From: Nocardia neocaledoniensis
GTDB taxonomy: Bacteria > Actinomycetota > Actinomycetes > Mycobacteriales > Mycobacteriaceae
DNA length: 64,000 nucleotides
NCBI RefSeq assembly: GCF_003182135.1
Contig: NZ_QGTL01000003.1
Location: 124,001-188,000, forward strand
Direction: 5' to 3'
Shown here: positions 50,106-60,130 of the stretch, in pieces
Position numbering within the stretch: position 1 is the stretch's first letter
Layout of the letters: each line of letters starts with the position of its first letter
Made by a program: the position numbers and the translations under genes
The notes under the pieces: generated by a model
What the model saw: the letters and a program-made list of their open reading frames with translations, nothing else
Databases searched by the model: none
What the model was told of the DNA's origin: nothing

Positions 50106-51784
50106 CACCGCACGGCGACCAGCCGGGCGGAGTTCGCCGATTCGTCGTCACCCGCCTCGTTGGCGGCCAGTTCGGCGTGCACCCGATCGAAGTAGCGGTT
50201 GATCTCGGCGTTCGTCCGCTCGTCATCCCAGCCGAGCAGCGGCGCGATCAGCCGGGCGATCTCCGGCGCGGCGGCCAGGCCGCGGTCCGGGACCTCGATG
50301 GAGATGCGGGTGCGGCGGGTGAGCAGGTCGTCCAGGTGCAGCGCGCCCTCGTGGGTCACCGCGTAGACGGCCTCCGCGGCGAGGTAGTCGGGGGCACCCG
50401 GAATCGGCTGCCGCAGCGTGGCATCGGCCGCGATCAGCTCGAAGATGTCGGTGGCCAGCGAGCCGTAGCGCCCGAGCAGGTGCTCGACGACCTCGAGCGG
50501 CAGGCCCACCGACGCGGCCAGCTCGGCGGCCTCGGCGAGCATCTCGGCATACCCCTGCGCACCGACGATCGGCAGCCGCGCCGTTCCGGAGGCGGGGATG
50601 TCACCACCGAGCCGGGCGGTGACTGCGTCGACGACATCGGCGGCCATCACCCGGTAGGTCGTGTACTTGCCGCCGGCGATCACGAACAGCCCCGGCACCG
50701 GCTCGGCGACGGCGTGCTCACGGGACAGCTTGGCGGTCTCCTTGGACGCGCCGGTCATCAGCGGGCGCAGCCCGGCGTAGGTGCCGACGATGTCGGCCCT
50801 GGTCAGCGGCTCGCGCAGCAGCGCGTTGACGTGGTCGAGAATGTACTGGACGTCGGCGGCGGTGGCCGTGGGGTGGTCCTTGTCCAGCGACCACGCGGTG
50901 TCGGTGGTGCCGATGATCCAGTGCTCGGCCCACGGGATCACGAACAGCACCGACTTCTCGGTGCGCATGATCAGGCCGGTGCGCAGGTCGAGCCGGTCGC
51001 GCGGCACCAGGATGTGCACGCCCTTGGACATCTGCACGTGGAACGGGAAGTCGACGCCGGTCATCTTGATCATGTCGTCGGTCCACACCCCGGTCGCGCT
51101 GATCACGCTGCGGGCCCGGATCGTGTGGGCGGCACCGGTTTCCAGGTCGACCACGTGGGCGCCGACGACCTGCTCGCCGTCGCGCACGAGCCCGGTGACC
51201 TTGGTGCGGGTCAGCACGGTCGCGCCGTGTTCGGCGGCGGTCCTGGCGATCATCATGGTGTGGCGGGCGTCGTCGACCTGGGCGTCGTAGTAGCGGATCG
51301 CACCGGTCATCGCGTCCTCGCGCAGGGCGGGGGCGAGTTCCAGTGCGCCGGAACGGGTCAGGTGCTTGTGCATGGGCACCGCGCGCGCTCCGCCGAGGGT
51401 GTCGTAGAGCGCGACGCCCGCGCCGATGTAGGCGCGCTCCCAGACCCGATGCCGCAGCGGGAACAGGAACGGCACCGGATGCACCAGGTGCGGGGCGAGC
51501 GTGTTCAGCAACAGCCCACGCTCTTTCAGCGCCTCGCGGACCAGCGCGAAGTCCAGCTGCTCGAGATAGCGCAGACCGCCGTGGATGAGCTTGGACGAGC
51601 GGCTCGAGGTGCCCGCGGCGAAATCGCGGGCCTCGACGAGGGTCACCGACAGGCCGCGCGAGGCCGCGTCGAGCGCGGCGCCCGCGCCGGTGACACCGCC
51701 GCCGATCACCAGCACATCGATCTCGCGGTCGCCTAGGGCGGCGATCGCCGCGGCGCGGTAGGTGGGGTCCAGGGAAACGGACAC
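50105..51784 (-). CDS. glpD: Aerobic glycerol-3-phosphate dehydrogenase
   Basis: 559-residue FAD-dependent glycerol-3-phosphate dehydrogenase, membrane-associated, passing electrons to quinone and producing dihydroxyacetone phosphate. FAD motif VIGGGVTGAGAALDAASRG is near the N-terminus; SSRSSKLIHGGLRYLEQ, SATGVWTDDM and AGGKYTTYR are family signatures. GTG 51784 was chosen because AAGGAG lies 6 nt upstream; ATG 51814, ten codons earlier, overlaps the glpK stop (TGATG) and could be used by coupling. Second gene of glpKD. Confidence 0.94.
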   Translation of the reverse strand: MSVSLDPTYRAAAIAALGDREIDVLVIGGGVTGAGAALDAASRGLSVTLVEARDFAAGTSSRSSKLIHGGLRYLEQLDFALVREALKERGLLLNTLAPHLVHPVPFLFPLRHRVWERAYIGAGVALYDTLGGARAVPMHKHLTRSGALELAPALREDAMTGAIRYYDAQVDDARHTMMIARTAAEHGATVLTRTKVTGLVRDGEQVVGAHVVDLETGAAHTIRARSVISATGVWTDDMIKMTGVDFPFHVQMSKGVHILVPRDRLDLRTGLIMRTEKSVLFVIPWAEHWIIGTTDTAWSLDKDHPTATAADVQYILDHVNALLREPLTRADIVGTYAGLRPLMTGASKETAKLSREHAVAEPVPGLFVIAGGKYTTYRVMAADVVDAVTARLGGDIPASGTARLPIVGAQGYAEMLAEAAELAASVGLPLEVVEHLLGRYGSLATDIFELIAADATLRQPIPGAPDYLAAEAVYAVTHEGALHLDDLLTRRTRISIEVPDRGLAAAPEIARLIAPLLGWDDERTNAEINRYFDRVHAELAANEAGDDESANSARLVAVR

Positions 51785-51813
51785 GGCTTGCTCCTTGTCG
51801 AGGTGATCGTGCA

Positions 51814-53331
51814 TCAGTCGAGTTCGGCCCAGTCGAGGGTGCGTTCGACGGCCTTGTGCCAGCGGCGGTAGCCGCGTTCGCGCTGCTCGCCGGACCAGGA
51901 GGGGAACCAGCGGACGTCTTCGTGCCAGTTCGCGAGCAGTTCGTCGGTGGAGTCCCAGACCCCGACCGCGAGCCCGGCCGCGTAGGCGGCGCCGAGCGCG
52001 GTGGTCTCGGCGACGACCGGCCGCGAGACCGGGACGCCGAGCAGGTCGGCCTGGATCTGCATGGCGAGCTTGTTCATGGTGACGCCGCCGTCGACCCGCA
52101 GCGTCGCCAGCCGCACGCCGGAATCGCGCTGCATCGCCTCGACCACGTCGCGGGTCTGGTAGGCGATGGATTCCAGTGTCGCCCTGGCCAAGTGGGCGTT
52201 GTTGCTGTATCGCGACAGGCCGACGACCGCGCCGCGCGCGTCGGGGCGCCAGTACGGCGCGAACAGACCGGAGAACGCGGGCACGAAGTACACGCCACCG
52301 GAGTCGGCGACCTGCCCGGCCAGGTCCTCGATCTGCGCCGCACCCGCGATGACGCCGAGCTGATCACGCAGCCACTGCACGGCCGACCCGGTGACCGCGA
52401 TCGAGCCCTCCAGCGCGTAGACCGGTTTGTCGTCGCCGAAGCGGTAAGCGACGGTGGTGATCAGGCCGTGGTTCGAGCGGACGATCTCGGTGCCGGTGTT
52501 GAGCATCAGGAAATTGCCGGTGCCATAGGTGTTCTTGGCCTCGCCCGGCTGGAAACACACCTGCCCGACGCTCGCGGCCTGCTGGTCGCCGAGGACGCCG
52601 GCGATCGGGACCGCGCCCTTGAACGGGCCGTCGGGATTCGTGGTGCCGAAACCGGCCGGGTTCGACGACGGCGCGATGGCGGGCAGCACGGCGCGCGGGA
52701 TGTCGAAGATCCGCAGGAGTTCGTCGTCCCAGCGCAGCGTCTCGAGGTCCATGAGCATGGTGCGCGAGGCGTTGGTGGGATCGGTGACGTGCACGCCGCC
52801 GCGGACACCGCCGGTGAGGTTCCAGATCAGCCAGGTGTCGAGGGTGCCGAACAGGGCGTCACCGCGTTCGGCGTCGGCCCGCACGCCCTCGACGTTGTCG
52901 AGGATCCAGCGCAGCTTGCCGCCCGAGAAGTACGGGGCGGGGGGCAATCCGGTCCGCTCGCGGATCAGATCGGTGTGCCCGGCCGCGTCGAGCGCGGCGA
53001 TGAGGCGGTCGGTGCGGGTGTCCTGCCAGACGATCGCGTTGTAGTACGGGCGGCCGGTGTGGCGGTTCCAGACGACGGTGGTCTCGCGCTGGTTGGTGAC
53101 CCCGATCGCGGCCAGATCGGCGGCGGTGAGATCGGCGGTGGCCAGCGCGGTCTTGACGACGGTGCGGGTGCGCTCCCAGATCTCGTCCGGATTGTGTTCG
53201 ACCCAGCCCGCTCTCGGCATGATCTGCTCGTGTTCGAGCTGGTGCCGGGCGATCACGCTGCCCGTGTGGTCGAAAACCATGAAGCGCGTCGACGTCGTGC
53301 CCTGGTCGATCGCACCCACATACCGGTTCAT
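51814..53331 (-). CDS. glpK: Glycerol kinase
   Basis: 505-residue FGGY-family kinase phosphorylating glycerol. N-terminal ATP loop [11 protein letters not shown], glycerol-binding NQRETTVVW (near residue 83), [12 protein letters not shown] and [16 protein letters not shown] are diagnostic. It is followed by glpD with overlapping stop and start, so glycerol is converted to DHAP by one operon; no glycerol facilitator gene is nearby. ATG 53331 has AAGGA. Divergent from an IclR regulator, the probable controller. Confidence 0.95.
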   Translation of the reverse strand: MNRYVGAIDQGTTSTRFMVFDHTGSVIARHQLEHEQIMPRAGWVEHNPDEIWERTRTVVKTALATADLTAADLAAIGVTNQRETTVVWNRHTGRPYYNAIVWQDTRTDRLIAALDAAGHTDLIRERTGLPPAPYFSGGKLRWILDNVEGVRADAERGDALFGTLDTWLIWNLTGGVRGGVHVTDPTNASRTMLMDLETLRWDDELLRIFDIPRAVLPAIAPSSNPAGFGTTNPDGPFKGAVPIAGVLGDQQAASVGQVCFQPGEAKNTYGTGNFLMLNTGTEIVRSNHGLITTVAYRFGDDKPVYALEGSIAVTGSAVQWLRDQLGVIAGAAQIEDLAGQVADSGGVYFVPAFSGLFAPYWRPDARGAVVGLSRYSNNAHLARATLESIAYQTRDVVEAMQRDSGVRLATLRVDGGVTMNKLAMQIQADLLGVPVSRPVVAETTALGAAYAAGLAVGVWDSTDELLANWHEDVRWFPSWSGEQRERGYRRWHKAVERTLDWAELD

Positions 53332-53467
53332 CGCGGTCCTTTCGAGGGACTCGCCGTCGAGTCCGTCCACCGGGCGCACGGTCGCCGCCGGGCCCGCGCT
53401 CCACGCTAGAAACGGGACAACCCGGACGCCACGGCTGCCGTTCGACAATGCTGAACGCAAGGGCTGC

Positions 53468-53473
53468 TAGATT
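53468..53473 (+). promoter_or_regulatory. -10 element TAGATT, leaderless start of the IclR gene
   Basis: TAGATT is followed by CGGATC and GTG 53480, a 6-nt leaderless spacing. Confidence 0.6.
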
Positions 53474-53479
53474 CGGATC

Positions 53480-54232
53480 GTGCCCGGACCGATCCAGTCG
53501 ATCGAACGCGCCGCAGCGGTGCTGCGACTGCTCGCCCGCGGATCCGGGCCGCTGGCGGTGGGCGAGATCGCGGCCGCGCTCGACCTGGCCAAACCCACCG
53601 CGCACGGGATCCTGCGCACCCTGCTCGGAGTGGGCTTCGTCGACCAGGATCCGGCGACGGGCCGGTATCTGCTCGGGCCGGCACTCGGCGAACTCGGCAG
53701 CGACCATCTCGACGTCAACGAGTTGCGATCGCGCGCGATCCACCGGGCCGACGCGCTCGCCGCACGGACCGGCGAGTCGGTGCGGATGGCCGTGGCGCGC
53801 CCTGCCGGAGTGACGGTGGTGCATCACGTCTTCCGACCCGACAACACCGAGCAGGTGCTCGCCGTCGGCGAGGTGCTGCCCGCGCACGCGACCGCCTTGG
53901 GCAAGGTACTGCTCGCCTACGACGCGGCGACCGAAACCGGTGCACTGCAGTCTTTTACACGGCGCACCATCGTCGATCGGTCCGCGCTGGACCGGGCGAT
54001 CGCCGAGGTGCGGCGTACCGGCTGGGCCGGTGAGATCGAGGAGTATCGGACCGGCCAGGCAGGCATCGCCGCGCCGATCCGGGCCAGGGGCGGCCTGGTG
54101 GTCGCCGCCATCGGCATCACAGGGCCGCCAGAGCGATTGTGCGACAACCGATTACAGATCCGACCGGCCGCTGCCGAACGGGTACGTGCTGCCGCTCAGG
54201 CTGTCCATCGCGATCTCGGGGCGGTCCGATGA
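53480..54232 (+). CDS. IclR family regulator of glycerol genes
   Basis: 250-residue IclR-type regulator. The winged HTH covers residues ~5-60 (SIERAAAVLRLLA, then AVGEIAAALDLAKPTAHGIL), and the effector domain contains LPAHATALGKVLLAYD and AAPIRARGGLVVAAIGITGP. It stands between divergent glpK and a second glpK-like gene, so I infer control of glycerol use. GTG 53480 is fixed by the leaderless -10. The effector might be glycerol or glycerol-3-phosphate. Confidence 0.88.
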   Translation: MPGPIQSIERAAAVLRLLARGSGPLAVGEIAAALDLAKPTAHGILRTLLGVGFVDQDPATGRYLLGPALGELGSDHLDVNELRSRAIHRADALAARTGESVRMAVARPAGVTVVHHVFRPDNTEQVLAVGEVLPAHATALGKVLLAYDAATETGALQSFTRRTIVDRSALDRAIAEVRRTGWAGEIEEYRTGQAGIAAPIRARGGLVVAAIGITGPPERLCDNRLQIRPAAAERVRAAAQAVHRDLGAVR

Positions 54233-54347
54233 TGCGCACCGCCGCGCCGAAGACGAACTCGCCGCTGCGGCCATCGGCGCGGTTCGCGGGGTGGCAGCGG
54301 GCCGACGGCAGGTGCGAGGCCCGCGGCACGATGAACGGGAGGCTCCG

Positions 54348-55844
54348 GTGACGCAACGGTTCGTAGTCGCCATCGATCAGGGCACCACCTCCACCCGGTG
54401 CATCGTGTTCGACCGGCACGCGCGGCTGGTGGGGCTGGCGCAGCGCGCGCATCGTCAGCGGTATCCGCGTTCGGGGTGGGTGGAGCAGGACGCCATGGAG
54501 ATCTGGCGGACGGTCGAGCGCCTCGTGCCCGCGGCGCTGCGGGATGCCGGGATCACCGTCGAGCAGGTCGCGGCGATCGGGATCGCCAATCAGCGCGAGA
54601 CGACCGTGGTGTGGGACCGCGGGACCGGGGTGCCGGTGCGTCCGGCCATCGTCTGGCAGGACATCCGCACCGAGGAGCTCGTCGAGGAGTATCGGAAAGC
54701 GCCCGGCGCACACCGGATCACAGAGTTGAGCGGGCTGCCGCTGGCCACCTATTTCGCCGCGCCCCGGCTGCGCTGGCTGCTCGACCACGTCGAGGGGCTG
54801 CGGGCGCGCGCCGAACGGGGTGAGGTGCTGTTCGGGACCATGGAGTCCTGGCTGATCTGGAACCTCACCGGCGTCCACGTCACCGACGTCACCAACGCCG
54901 GCCGCACGCTGCTCATGAACCTGGCCACCCGGCAATGGGACGCGGAACTGTTGCGGTTCTTCGACATTCCCCGCGCCATGCTCCCCCGCATCGAGCCGTC
55001 TACCGGCGATTTCGGGACAGCGCGCACGGTGGCGCCCGGAGTGCGGATCGGCGCCGCCCTCGGCGACCAGCACGCCGCGCTGTTCGGCCAGACCTGCTTC
55101 GCGCCCGGCGAGACCGAATGTACCTACGGCACCGGCGGATTCCTCATGATGAACACCGGCACCGAACTGATCCGCTCGCGGCACGGACTGCTCACCACCA
55201 TCGGTTATCAGGTGGGCCCCGAACCGGTGTACGCGCTGGAGGGGCCGATCGCGGTCACCGGATCGCTGGTGCAGTGGGTACGCGACATCGTCGGCCTGAT
55301 CGCCACCGCGCCCGAGATCGAAACGCTCGCAGGCACCGTCGACGACAACGGCGGCTGCTACCTGGTCCCGGCCTTCTCCGGGCTCTACGCGCCGCATTGG
55401 CGCAGCGACGCCAGGGGCCTGCTGATCGGGCTGACCTCGTATGTCACCAAGGGGCACCTGGCGCGCGCGGTGCTCGAGGCCACCGCGTGGCAGACCCGCG
55501 ACGTCGTCGAGGCGATGAACGCCGACGCCGGGCTCCGGGCCGGGTCGCTGCGGGTCGCGGGCGGGATGGCGGCCAACAATCTGCTCATGCAGATCATCGC
55601 CGACGTGCTCGGTGTGCCGGTGATGCGCCCGCTGGTGACCGAGACGGTCTCCCTCGGCGCCGCCTACGCGGCCGGACTGGCCGTCGGATATTGGCCGGAT
55701 CTGCAAGGGCTGCGGGGTAATTGGCGGGTGGCGGCGCAGTGGGTGCCGCGCGACGACCGAGCGGTCCGCGACGAGGAGTACGAGCGGTGGCAGCGGGCGG
55801 TGCAGCTCAGTGTCGGCTGGGCGCGCCCGGCCGGTGAACGCTGA
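54348..55844 (+). CDS. Second glycerol kinase-like FGGY kinase
   Basis: 498-residue paralogue of GlpK. The same motifs are present: [39 protein letters not shown] and YALEGPIAVTGSLVQWV, so glycerol kinase activity is likely. It is clearly diverged from the GlpK at 51814-53331 and may have different affinity or polyol preference. It follows the IclR gene by 115 nt. GTG 54348 has GGGAGG 5 nt upstream; the long open frame before it is out of register with family starts. A short CCCCGCGCGGGG palindrome follows the stop. Confidence 0.9.
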   Translation: MTQRFVVAIDQGTTSTRCIVFDRHARLVGLAQRAHRQRYPRSGWVEQDAMEIWRTVERLVPAALRDAGITVEQVAAIGIANQRETTVVWDRGTGVPVRPAIVWQDIRTEELVEEYRKAPGAHRITELSGLPLATYFAAPRLRWLLDHVEGLRARAERGEVLFGTMESWLIWNLTGVHVTDVTNAGRTLLMNLATRQWDAELLRFFDIPRAMLPRIEPSTGDFGTARTVAPGVRIGAALGDQHAALFGQTCFAPGETECTYGTGGFLMMNTGTELIRSRHGLLTTIGYQVGPEPVYALEGPIAVTGSLVQWVRDIVGLIATAPEIETLAGTVDDNGGCYLVPAFSGLYAPHWRSDARGLLIGLTSYVTKGHLARAVLEATAWQTRDVVEAMNADAGLRAGSLRVAGGMAANNLLMQIIADVLGVPVMRPLVTETVSLGAAYAAGLAVGYWPDLQGLRGNWRVAAQWVPRDDRAVRDEEYERWQRAVQLSVGWARPAGER

Positions 55845-55860
55845 TCCCCGCGCGGGGTGA

Positions 55861-56142
55861 GAGTTACGCTGCGAGAGTGTCTCGGGGTTCGGCACCGGCG
55901 CGCAGTGGTACCGCAATGTCGTCGCCGACCCGCACGTCCGGGTCTCGTGGTGGTTCCGGCGACTCGTCCCCGCCCTCGCCACCCCGATGACCGAGGAGGA
56001 ATCGGCGCAGGCCCTCACGCGGTACGCGCAAGCTCATCCGCGCGCCTGGGACAAGCTCCGGGCCACCATCGAACGGGCGACCGGCACGCCGGTGGGCACG
56101 TTGCCGATGGTCCGGCTTCGCGTCCGGACTGGTCCTGACTAG
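55861..56142 (+). pseudogene. 5'-truncated deazaflavin-dependent nitroreductase-like gene
   Basis: A plus frame with no start codon, opened by a stop at 55858, reads SGFGTGAQWYRNVVADPHVR and later ESAQALTRYAQAHPRAWDKL, then VGTLPMVRLRVRTGPD before TAG 56140-56142. This is the C-terminal ~90 residues of the F420-dependent nitroreductase (Ddn-like) family, in which a complete protein has about 140-150 residues; the cofactor-binding N-terminal half is gone. No mutation interrupts the remaining frame, so truncation was probably recent or by one deletion. Confidence 0.75.
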
Positions 56143-56196
56143 GCCTTTCCCGGGACGTCCATCCGGCCGGTCGCAGAGCGGCGGGCGCGCATGCCT

Positions 56197-57003
56197 TCAG
56201 TCGAAGAGTTCGTCGGTCCGTGTCGCGGTGACCGCCTGCACCAGCCATGCATTGAGCTGACCGAGGTCGGTGCATTCGGCGAGACGAGCGCGCTGCGCAG
56301 CGGAGAGCTCGAGTCCGCGGGCGGTCAGCACGGTGAGGACCGCGTGCGCTGCCTCCTCCGCCCGCCCTTCTTCCCGACCCTTCGCCACATACTTGGTGGC
56401 GATGCGGCCACGGTACTCGGGAGTGCTCTTCACAAGTTCCTCCAGACGTCGGCTCGCCGCTATGGTCAACGCCTCGTCAACCAGGTCGAGGTACATTTTC
56501 GCATGTTCGTCGTCGGTATTCATCAAGCCGGACAGGAACGCCGACAGAACCTCGTCCATGTGTGGTCCCGCCCCGTGTGCCATGGCCGAGAGTACCGCGC
56601 GTCCTGGGCACCTCCTGGCTTCATCGGGGTCGGTGACCAGGGGAAAGCGGTCGGGCCCGAGCACCTGGGGCTGGATGACCGACCCGAAGGTGTCGAGTTC
56701 GATCGGCATCTCCGCCCATTTCGCGACGCTGTGGCTCGGCGTGACCACGAGTAGCACCACCGGACAGCAGAGCCGAGCGCGCAACGTGGTGAGGTATACC
56801 GGCCACTTCCACCGGCGTACGTCCTTGCGGTCCAACTGCACTTCGACACAAACACCGAGTACGGGACGATCTCGAGCATCATGCGTACTCAACGCAAGAT
56901 CGCCCCGGAACTCCTTGGGACCGACATCGGTGAAATCGCAGAACGTGGAGGTAGCTCGGCATGCGCCGCAACGTACGGCCAATCGAAGATACTTTCGAAT
57001 CAA
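56197..57003 (-). pseudogene. Rpn-like PD-(D/E)XK nuclease/transposase-like protein, 5' damaged
   Basis: 268 codons resembling the Rpn/PD-(D/E)XK group of actinobacterial proteins linked to recombination. The putative nuclease core is Asp35 in EFRGDLAL and Glu54-x-Gln in VCVEVQ, followed by RWKWPVYLTTLRARL, VTPSHSVAKW, VLSAMAHG and a coiled C-terminal tail. The first ~22 residues do not match the family; a better N-terminal segment (MPSYLHV) lies in another frame, suggesting a frameshift and loss of ~45 residues. The only start is TTG 57003, directly behind the MFS stop. Probably inactive. Confidence 0.55.
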
Positions 57004-58215
57004 CTACGGCGTGTTGCGCGGCGCGCGCTGGAGCCACACGGTGACCGTGAACAGCAGGACACCGAGGACCGCCAGGACCGCGCCGACCAGGGCAGGGGCG
57101 GTGTAGCCCAAGCCCGCGGCGATCACCAGGCCGCCCAGCCAGGCGCCTGCCGCGTTGGCCATGTTGAGGGCGGCGTGGTTGAGGGCGGCGGCGAGGGTTT
57201 GCGCGTCGGCGGCCACGTCCATGAGGCGGGTCTGCAGGCCGGGGGCCAGGGCGGCGCCGGACGCGCCGACCAGGAACGCGCCGACGCCCGCGGTGATCGG
57301 GTTGTGCGCGGCCAGGACGAAGCCGGCCAGGATCACCACCATCGCCAGCAGCGCGGCGAAGATCGAGCGGTCGACGCCGCGATCGGCCAGGACGCCGCCG
57401 AGGATGTTGCCCGCGATCATGCCCAGCCCGAACAGGGCGAGCACGACCGGGACCGCGCCGATCGGCATGCCGGCCACATCGGTCATGGTGGTGGCGATGT
57501 AGGTGTACACGGCGAACATGCCGCCGAAGCCGATCGCGCCGACGGCCAGCGTGAGCAGCACCTGCGGCCTGCGCAGCGCGCCGAGTTCGGTGATCGGGTT
57601 GGTGACCTTCATTCCGGACAGGTCGGGCACGAACCGCCACAGCGCGGCCACCGTCGCCACGCCGATCACGGCGACCACCACATACGCGTCGCGCCAACCC
57701 AGATGCTGTCCGAGCCAGGTCGCGCCGGGCACGCCGATCACATTGGCCACGCTCAAGCCGAGCATCACCGCGGCCACCGCCTTGGCCCGCTGCCCGACCG
57801 GCGCCAGGGTCGCGGCGGCCAGCGAGGCCACGCCGAAGTAGGCGCCGTGCGGGAGGCCGGAGACGAACCGGGCCAGGGTGAGGGTGCCGAACGTCGGCGC
57901 GAGCACGGTCGCCGCGTTGCCGATGGTGAACGCCACCATCAGCGCGATGAGCAGCTTCTTGCGCGGCACCCGCGCGGCCAGCGCCGCGATCAGCGGAGCG
58001 CCCACCACGACTCCGAGCGCGTACGCCGACACCGCGTGCCCCGCCGTCGGCTCGGAGACACCGAAGTCGGCGGCGATGTCGGGCAGCAACCCCATGGTCA
58101 CGAACTCGGTGGTCCCGATACCGAACCCACCCAGCGCCAACGCCAGCATCGCGGGGACGTGCCAGCTCGTGCGGGGCGTCTCGACGCGGTCAGCGGTGGA
58201 GAGGGAAGAAGTCAC
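57004..58215 (-). CDS. MFS transporter, DHA1 (sugar/drug efflux) type
   Basis: 403-residue transporter with 12 predicted helices, similar to the arabinose/drug efflux group (AraJ, YdhP-like). The N-terminal helix contains LALGGFGIGTTEFVTMGLLP, the loop after helix 2 has AARVPRKK, and GLPHGAYFGVASLAA is characteristic. Substrate unknown. The start is uncertain: GTG 58215 gives the usual N-terminus, while TTG 58227 in frame lies at a better distance from G-rich sequence. Followed directly by the Rpn-like relic. Confidence 0.85.
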   Translation of the reverse strand: MTSSLSTADRVETPRTSWHVPAMLALALGGFGIGTTEFVTMGLLPDIAADFGVSEPTAGHAVSAYALGVVVGAPLIAALAARVPRKKLLIALMVAFTIGNAATVLAPTFGTLTLARFVSGLPHGAYFGVASLAAATLAPVGQRAKAVAAVMLGLSVANVIGVPGATWLGQHLGWRDAYVVVAVIGVATVAALWRFVPDLSGMKVTNPITELGALRRPQVLLTLAVGAIGFGGMFAVYTYIATTMTDVAGMPIGAVPVVLALFGLGMIAGNILGGVLADRGVDRSIFAALLAMVVILAGFVLAAHNPITAGVGAFLVGASGAALAPGLQTRLMDVAADAQTLAAALNHAALNMANAAGAWLGGLVIAAGLGYTAPALVGAVLAVLGVLLFTVTVWLQRAPRNTP

Positions 58216-58284
58216 GCCTCCATGCAACGACCCCCACCCCCCGATCGCTACCCGACCCGACCGTGAGTTATCCCACCACGGGCA

Positions 58285-58656
58285 TCAGACTGCCAGGTCC
58301 CCCTCCCGAACCCGTGCGAGAGCGGCCTCGGTCCCGAGTTCGGGGCGACGATTCGCCTCGGCGCGATAGAACCGGATCAGGTGATAGAGCAGAGCCGGGT
58401 CGATGCGGTGCGCGGTCGCGTCGATGCGGATCTCCCGGACGAAGACGGGGAGACCGAGCAGGCCGAACCCACACATCGCGGCACCCGACCCGCAGAACAC
58501 CGCGAGCGGCACGTCGGCGTCTTCGACCGCAGTGAGAAAGCCCGCCAGGAACAGCATCGTTCCCGGGACGAACGTCGCCACGATCGCCCCGGCGATGAGG
58601 TACCTGGGCTGCTGCGAGCCGAAGCCCGCAGGCCAGGGCAGCAGGTCACGATGCAC
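58285..58656 (-). CDS. Small membrane protein, unknown function
   Basis: 123-residue protein with two membrane helices (residues ~20-43 and ~48-70), then a soluble part (LVFVREI region, TAHRIDPALLYHLIRFYRAEA). No family recognised. GTG 58656 follows GGGGGA at short spacing; a longer frame begins inside the hairpin at 58677-58729 and is unlikely. It lies downstream of icd on the same strand, behind that hairpin. Confidence 0.6.
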   Translation of the reverse strand: MHRDLLPWPAGFGSQQPRYLIAGAIVATFVPGTMLFLAGFLTAVEDADVPLAVFCGSGAAMCGFGLLGLPVFVREIRIDATAHRIDPALLYHLIRFYRAEANRRPELGTEAALARVREGDLAV

Positions 58657-58676
58657 AAATCCCCCATGAAAGCGTG

Positions 58677-58729
58677 CGACCCGGCGAGTGGCCCGTGTTC
58701 TGGGGGAACACGGGTGACTCACCGGGTCG
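58677..58729. terminator. Strong hairpin downstream of icd
   Basis: CGACCCGG, GAGT and CCCGTGTTC pair in order with GAACACGGG, ACTC and CCGGGTCG, giving a 21-bp stem interrupted by small mismatches with a 5-nt loop. It lies 71 nt after the icd stop and directly before the small membrane protein, so it probably ends icd transcription; a poly-T run is lacking. Confidence 0.7.
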
Positions 58730-58799
58730 GGATATCTGCCTCGCCGTCGGCCGGGGCGCGGATCGCGCGCCGGGCGGCCGGGTGTCGGGAGGGGTGGTG

Positions 58800-60020
58800 C
58801 TAGCGCTTCAGGGCGCGGGCCAGGTTGACGTCCAGGGCGCCGAGGAACTCCTCGGTGCTCAGGTAGCCCTGGTCGCCGCCGACGAGCAGCGCCAGATCCT
58901 TGGTCATCTGGCCGCCTTCGACGGTCTTGATGACGACGTCTTCCAGCGCCTGCGCGAAGCCGATCACCTCGGGGGTGTTGTCCAGCTTGCCCCGGTGCTC
59001 GAGACCGCGGGTCCAGGCGAAGATCGACGCGATCGGGTTGGTCGAGGTCGGCTTGCCCTGCTGGTGCTGGCGGTAGTGCCGGGTGACGGTGCCGTGCGCG
59101 GCCTCGGCCTCACAGGTGCGGCCGTCCGGGGTGAGCAGCACCGAGGTCATCAGGCCCAGCGAGCCGAAGCCCTGCGCCACGGTGTCGGACTGCACGTCGC
59201 CGTCGTAGTTCTTGCACGCCCAGACGTAGCCGCCCTCCCACTTCATGGAGGAGGCGACCATGTCGTCGATGAGACGGTGCTCGTAGGTGAGGCCCGCCGC
59301 GTCGAACTCGGCCTTGAACTCGGCGTCGAAGACTTCCTGGAAGGTGTCCTTGAACATGCCGTCGTAGGCCTTGAGGATGGTGTTCTTCGTGGAGAGGTAC
59401 ACCGGGTAGTTCTGCTGCAGGCCGTAGTTGAACGAGGCCCGCGCGAAGTCCTCGATGGACTTCTTGAAGTTGTACATGCCCATGACGACGCCGCCGTCCT
59501 CGGGCATCTTCACGACCTCGTGCACGATCGGCTCGCTGCCGTCCTCCGGCGTGAAGGTCAGCGTGACGGTGCCCGCCTCGTAGACCTTGAAGTCGGTGGC
59601 GCGGTACTGGTCGCCGAACGCGTGACGGCCGATGATGATCGGCTTGGTCCAGCCGGGCACCAGGCGCGGCACGTTGGAGATGATGATCGGCGCGCGGAAG
59701 ATGGTGCCACCCAGGATGTTTCGGATGGTGCCGTTGGGCGAGCGCCACATCTTCTTGAGGCTGAACTCCTTCACCCGCGCTTCGTCGGGGGTGATGGTGG
59801 CGCACTTCACGCCCACGCCGTGCTTCTTGATGGCGTTCGCGGCGTCGACGGTGACCTGGTCGTCCGTCTTGTCGCGGTACTCGATGCCGAGGTCGTAGTA
59901 CTCGAGGTTCACGTCGAGATACGGGTGGATCAGCTTGTCCTTGATGAACTGCCAGATGATCCGGGTCATCTCGTCGCCGTCGAGTTCTACGACGGTACCT
60001 TCAACCTTGATCTTGGACAT
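58800..60020 (-). CDS. icd: NADP-dependent isocitrate dehydrogenase
   Basis: 406-residue homodimeric isocitrate dehydrogenase of the eukaryote-like subfamily (Icd1, Rv3339c homologue), decarboxylating isocitrate to 2-oxoglutarate in the TCA cycle. N-terminal [19 protein letters not shown], substrate-binding SPNGTIRN (near residue 94), metal ligands in [10 protein letters not shown] and NADP-specific [12 protein letters not shown] are clear. ATG 60020 fits homologues; AGGAGG lies 12 nt upstream, farther than usual. Its promoter region holds a perfect inverted repeat. Confidence 0.97.
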   Translation of the reverse strand: MSKIKVEGTVVELDGDEMTRIIWQFIKDKLIHPYLDVNLEYYDLGIEYRDKTDDQVTVDAANAIKKHGVGVKCATITPDEARVKEFSLKKMWRSPNGTIRNILGGTIFRAPIIISNVPRLVPGWTKPIIIGRHAFGDQYRATDFKVYEAGTVTLTFTPEDGSEPIVHEVVKMPEDGGVVMGMYNFKKSIEDFARASFNYGLQQNYPVYLSTKNTILKAYDGMFKDTFQEVFDAEFKAEFDAAGLTYEHRLIDDMVASSMKWEGGYVWACKNYDGDVQSDTVAQGFGSLGLMTSVLLTPDGRTCEAEAAHGTVTRHYRQHQQGKPTSTNPIASIFAWTRGLEHRGKLDNTPEVIGFAQALEDVVIKTVEGGQMTKDLALLVGGDQGYLSTEEFLGALDVNLARALKR

Positions 60021-60101
60021 GGATCTTCGTGTCCTCCTAGGATGGTGCCCTCATTGCACGGCCAGGCGAACACGCTTGTGAGCGGACCCCAGCTGTTCCA
60101 A

Positions 60102-60130
60102 CAGACAACGTATATGCCCCGCGTTGTCTG
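60102..60130. promoter_or_regulatory. Perfect inverted repeat upstream of icd
   Basis: CAGACAACG (60102-60110) and CGTTGTCTG (60122-60130) are perfect inverted 9-mers separated by 11 nt, about 82 bp before the icd start. The 311-bp gap 60021-60331 between divergent icd and the hemerythrin gene contains nothing else I can support. Confidence 0.5.

Noticed and set aside
49496..51736. 746-codon plus-strand frame opposite glpD
   Set aside because: Shadow of glpD and the TetR gene: Gly/Arg/His-rich composition without motifs.
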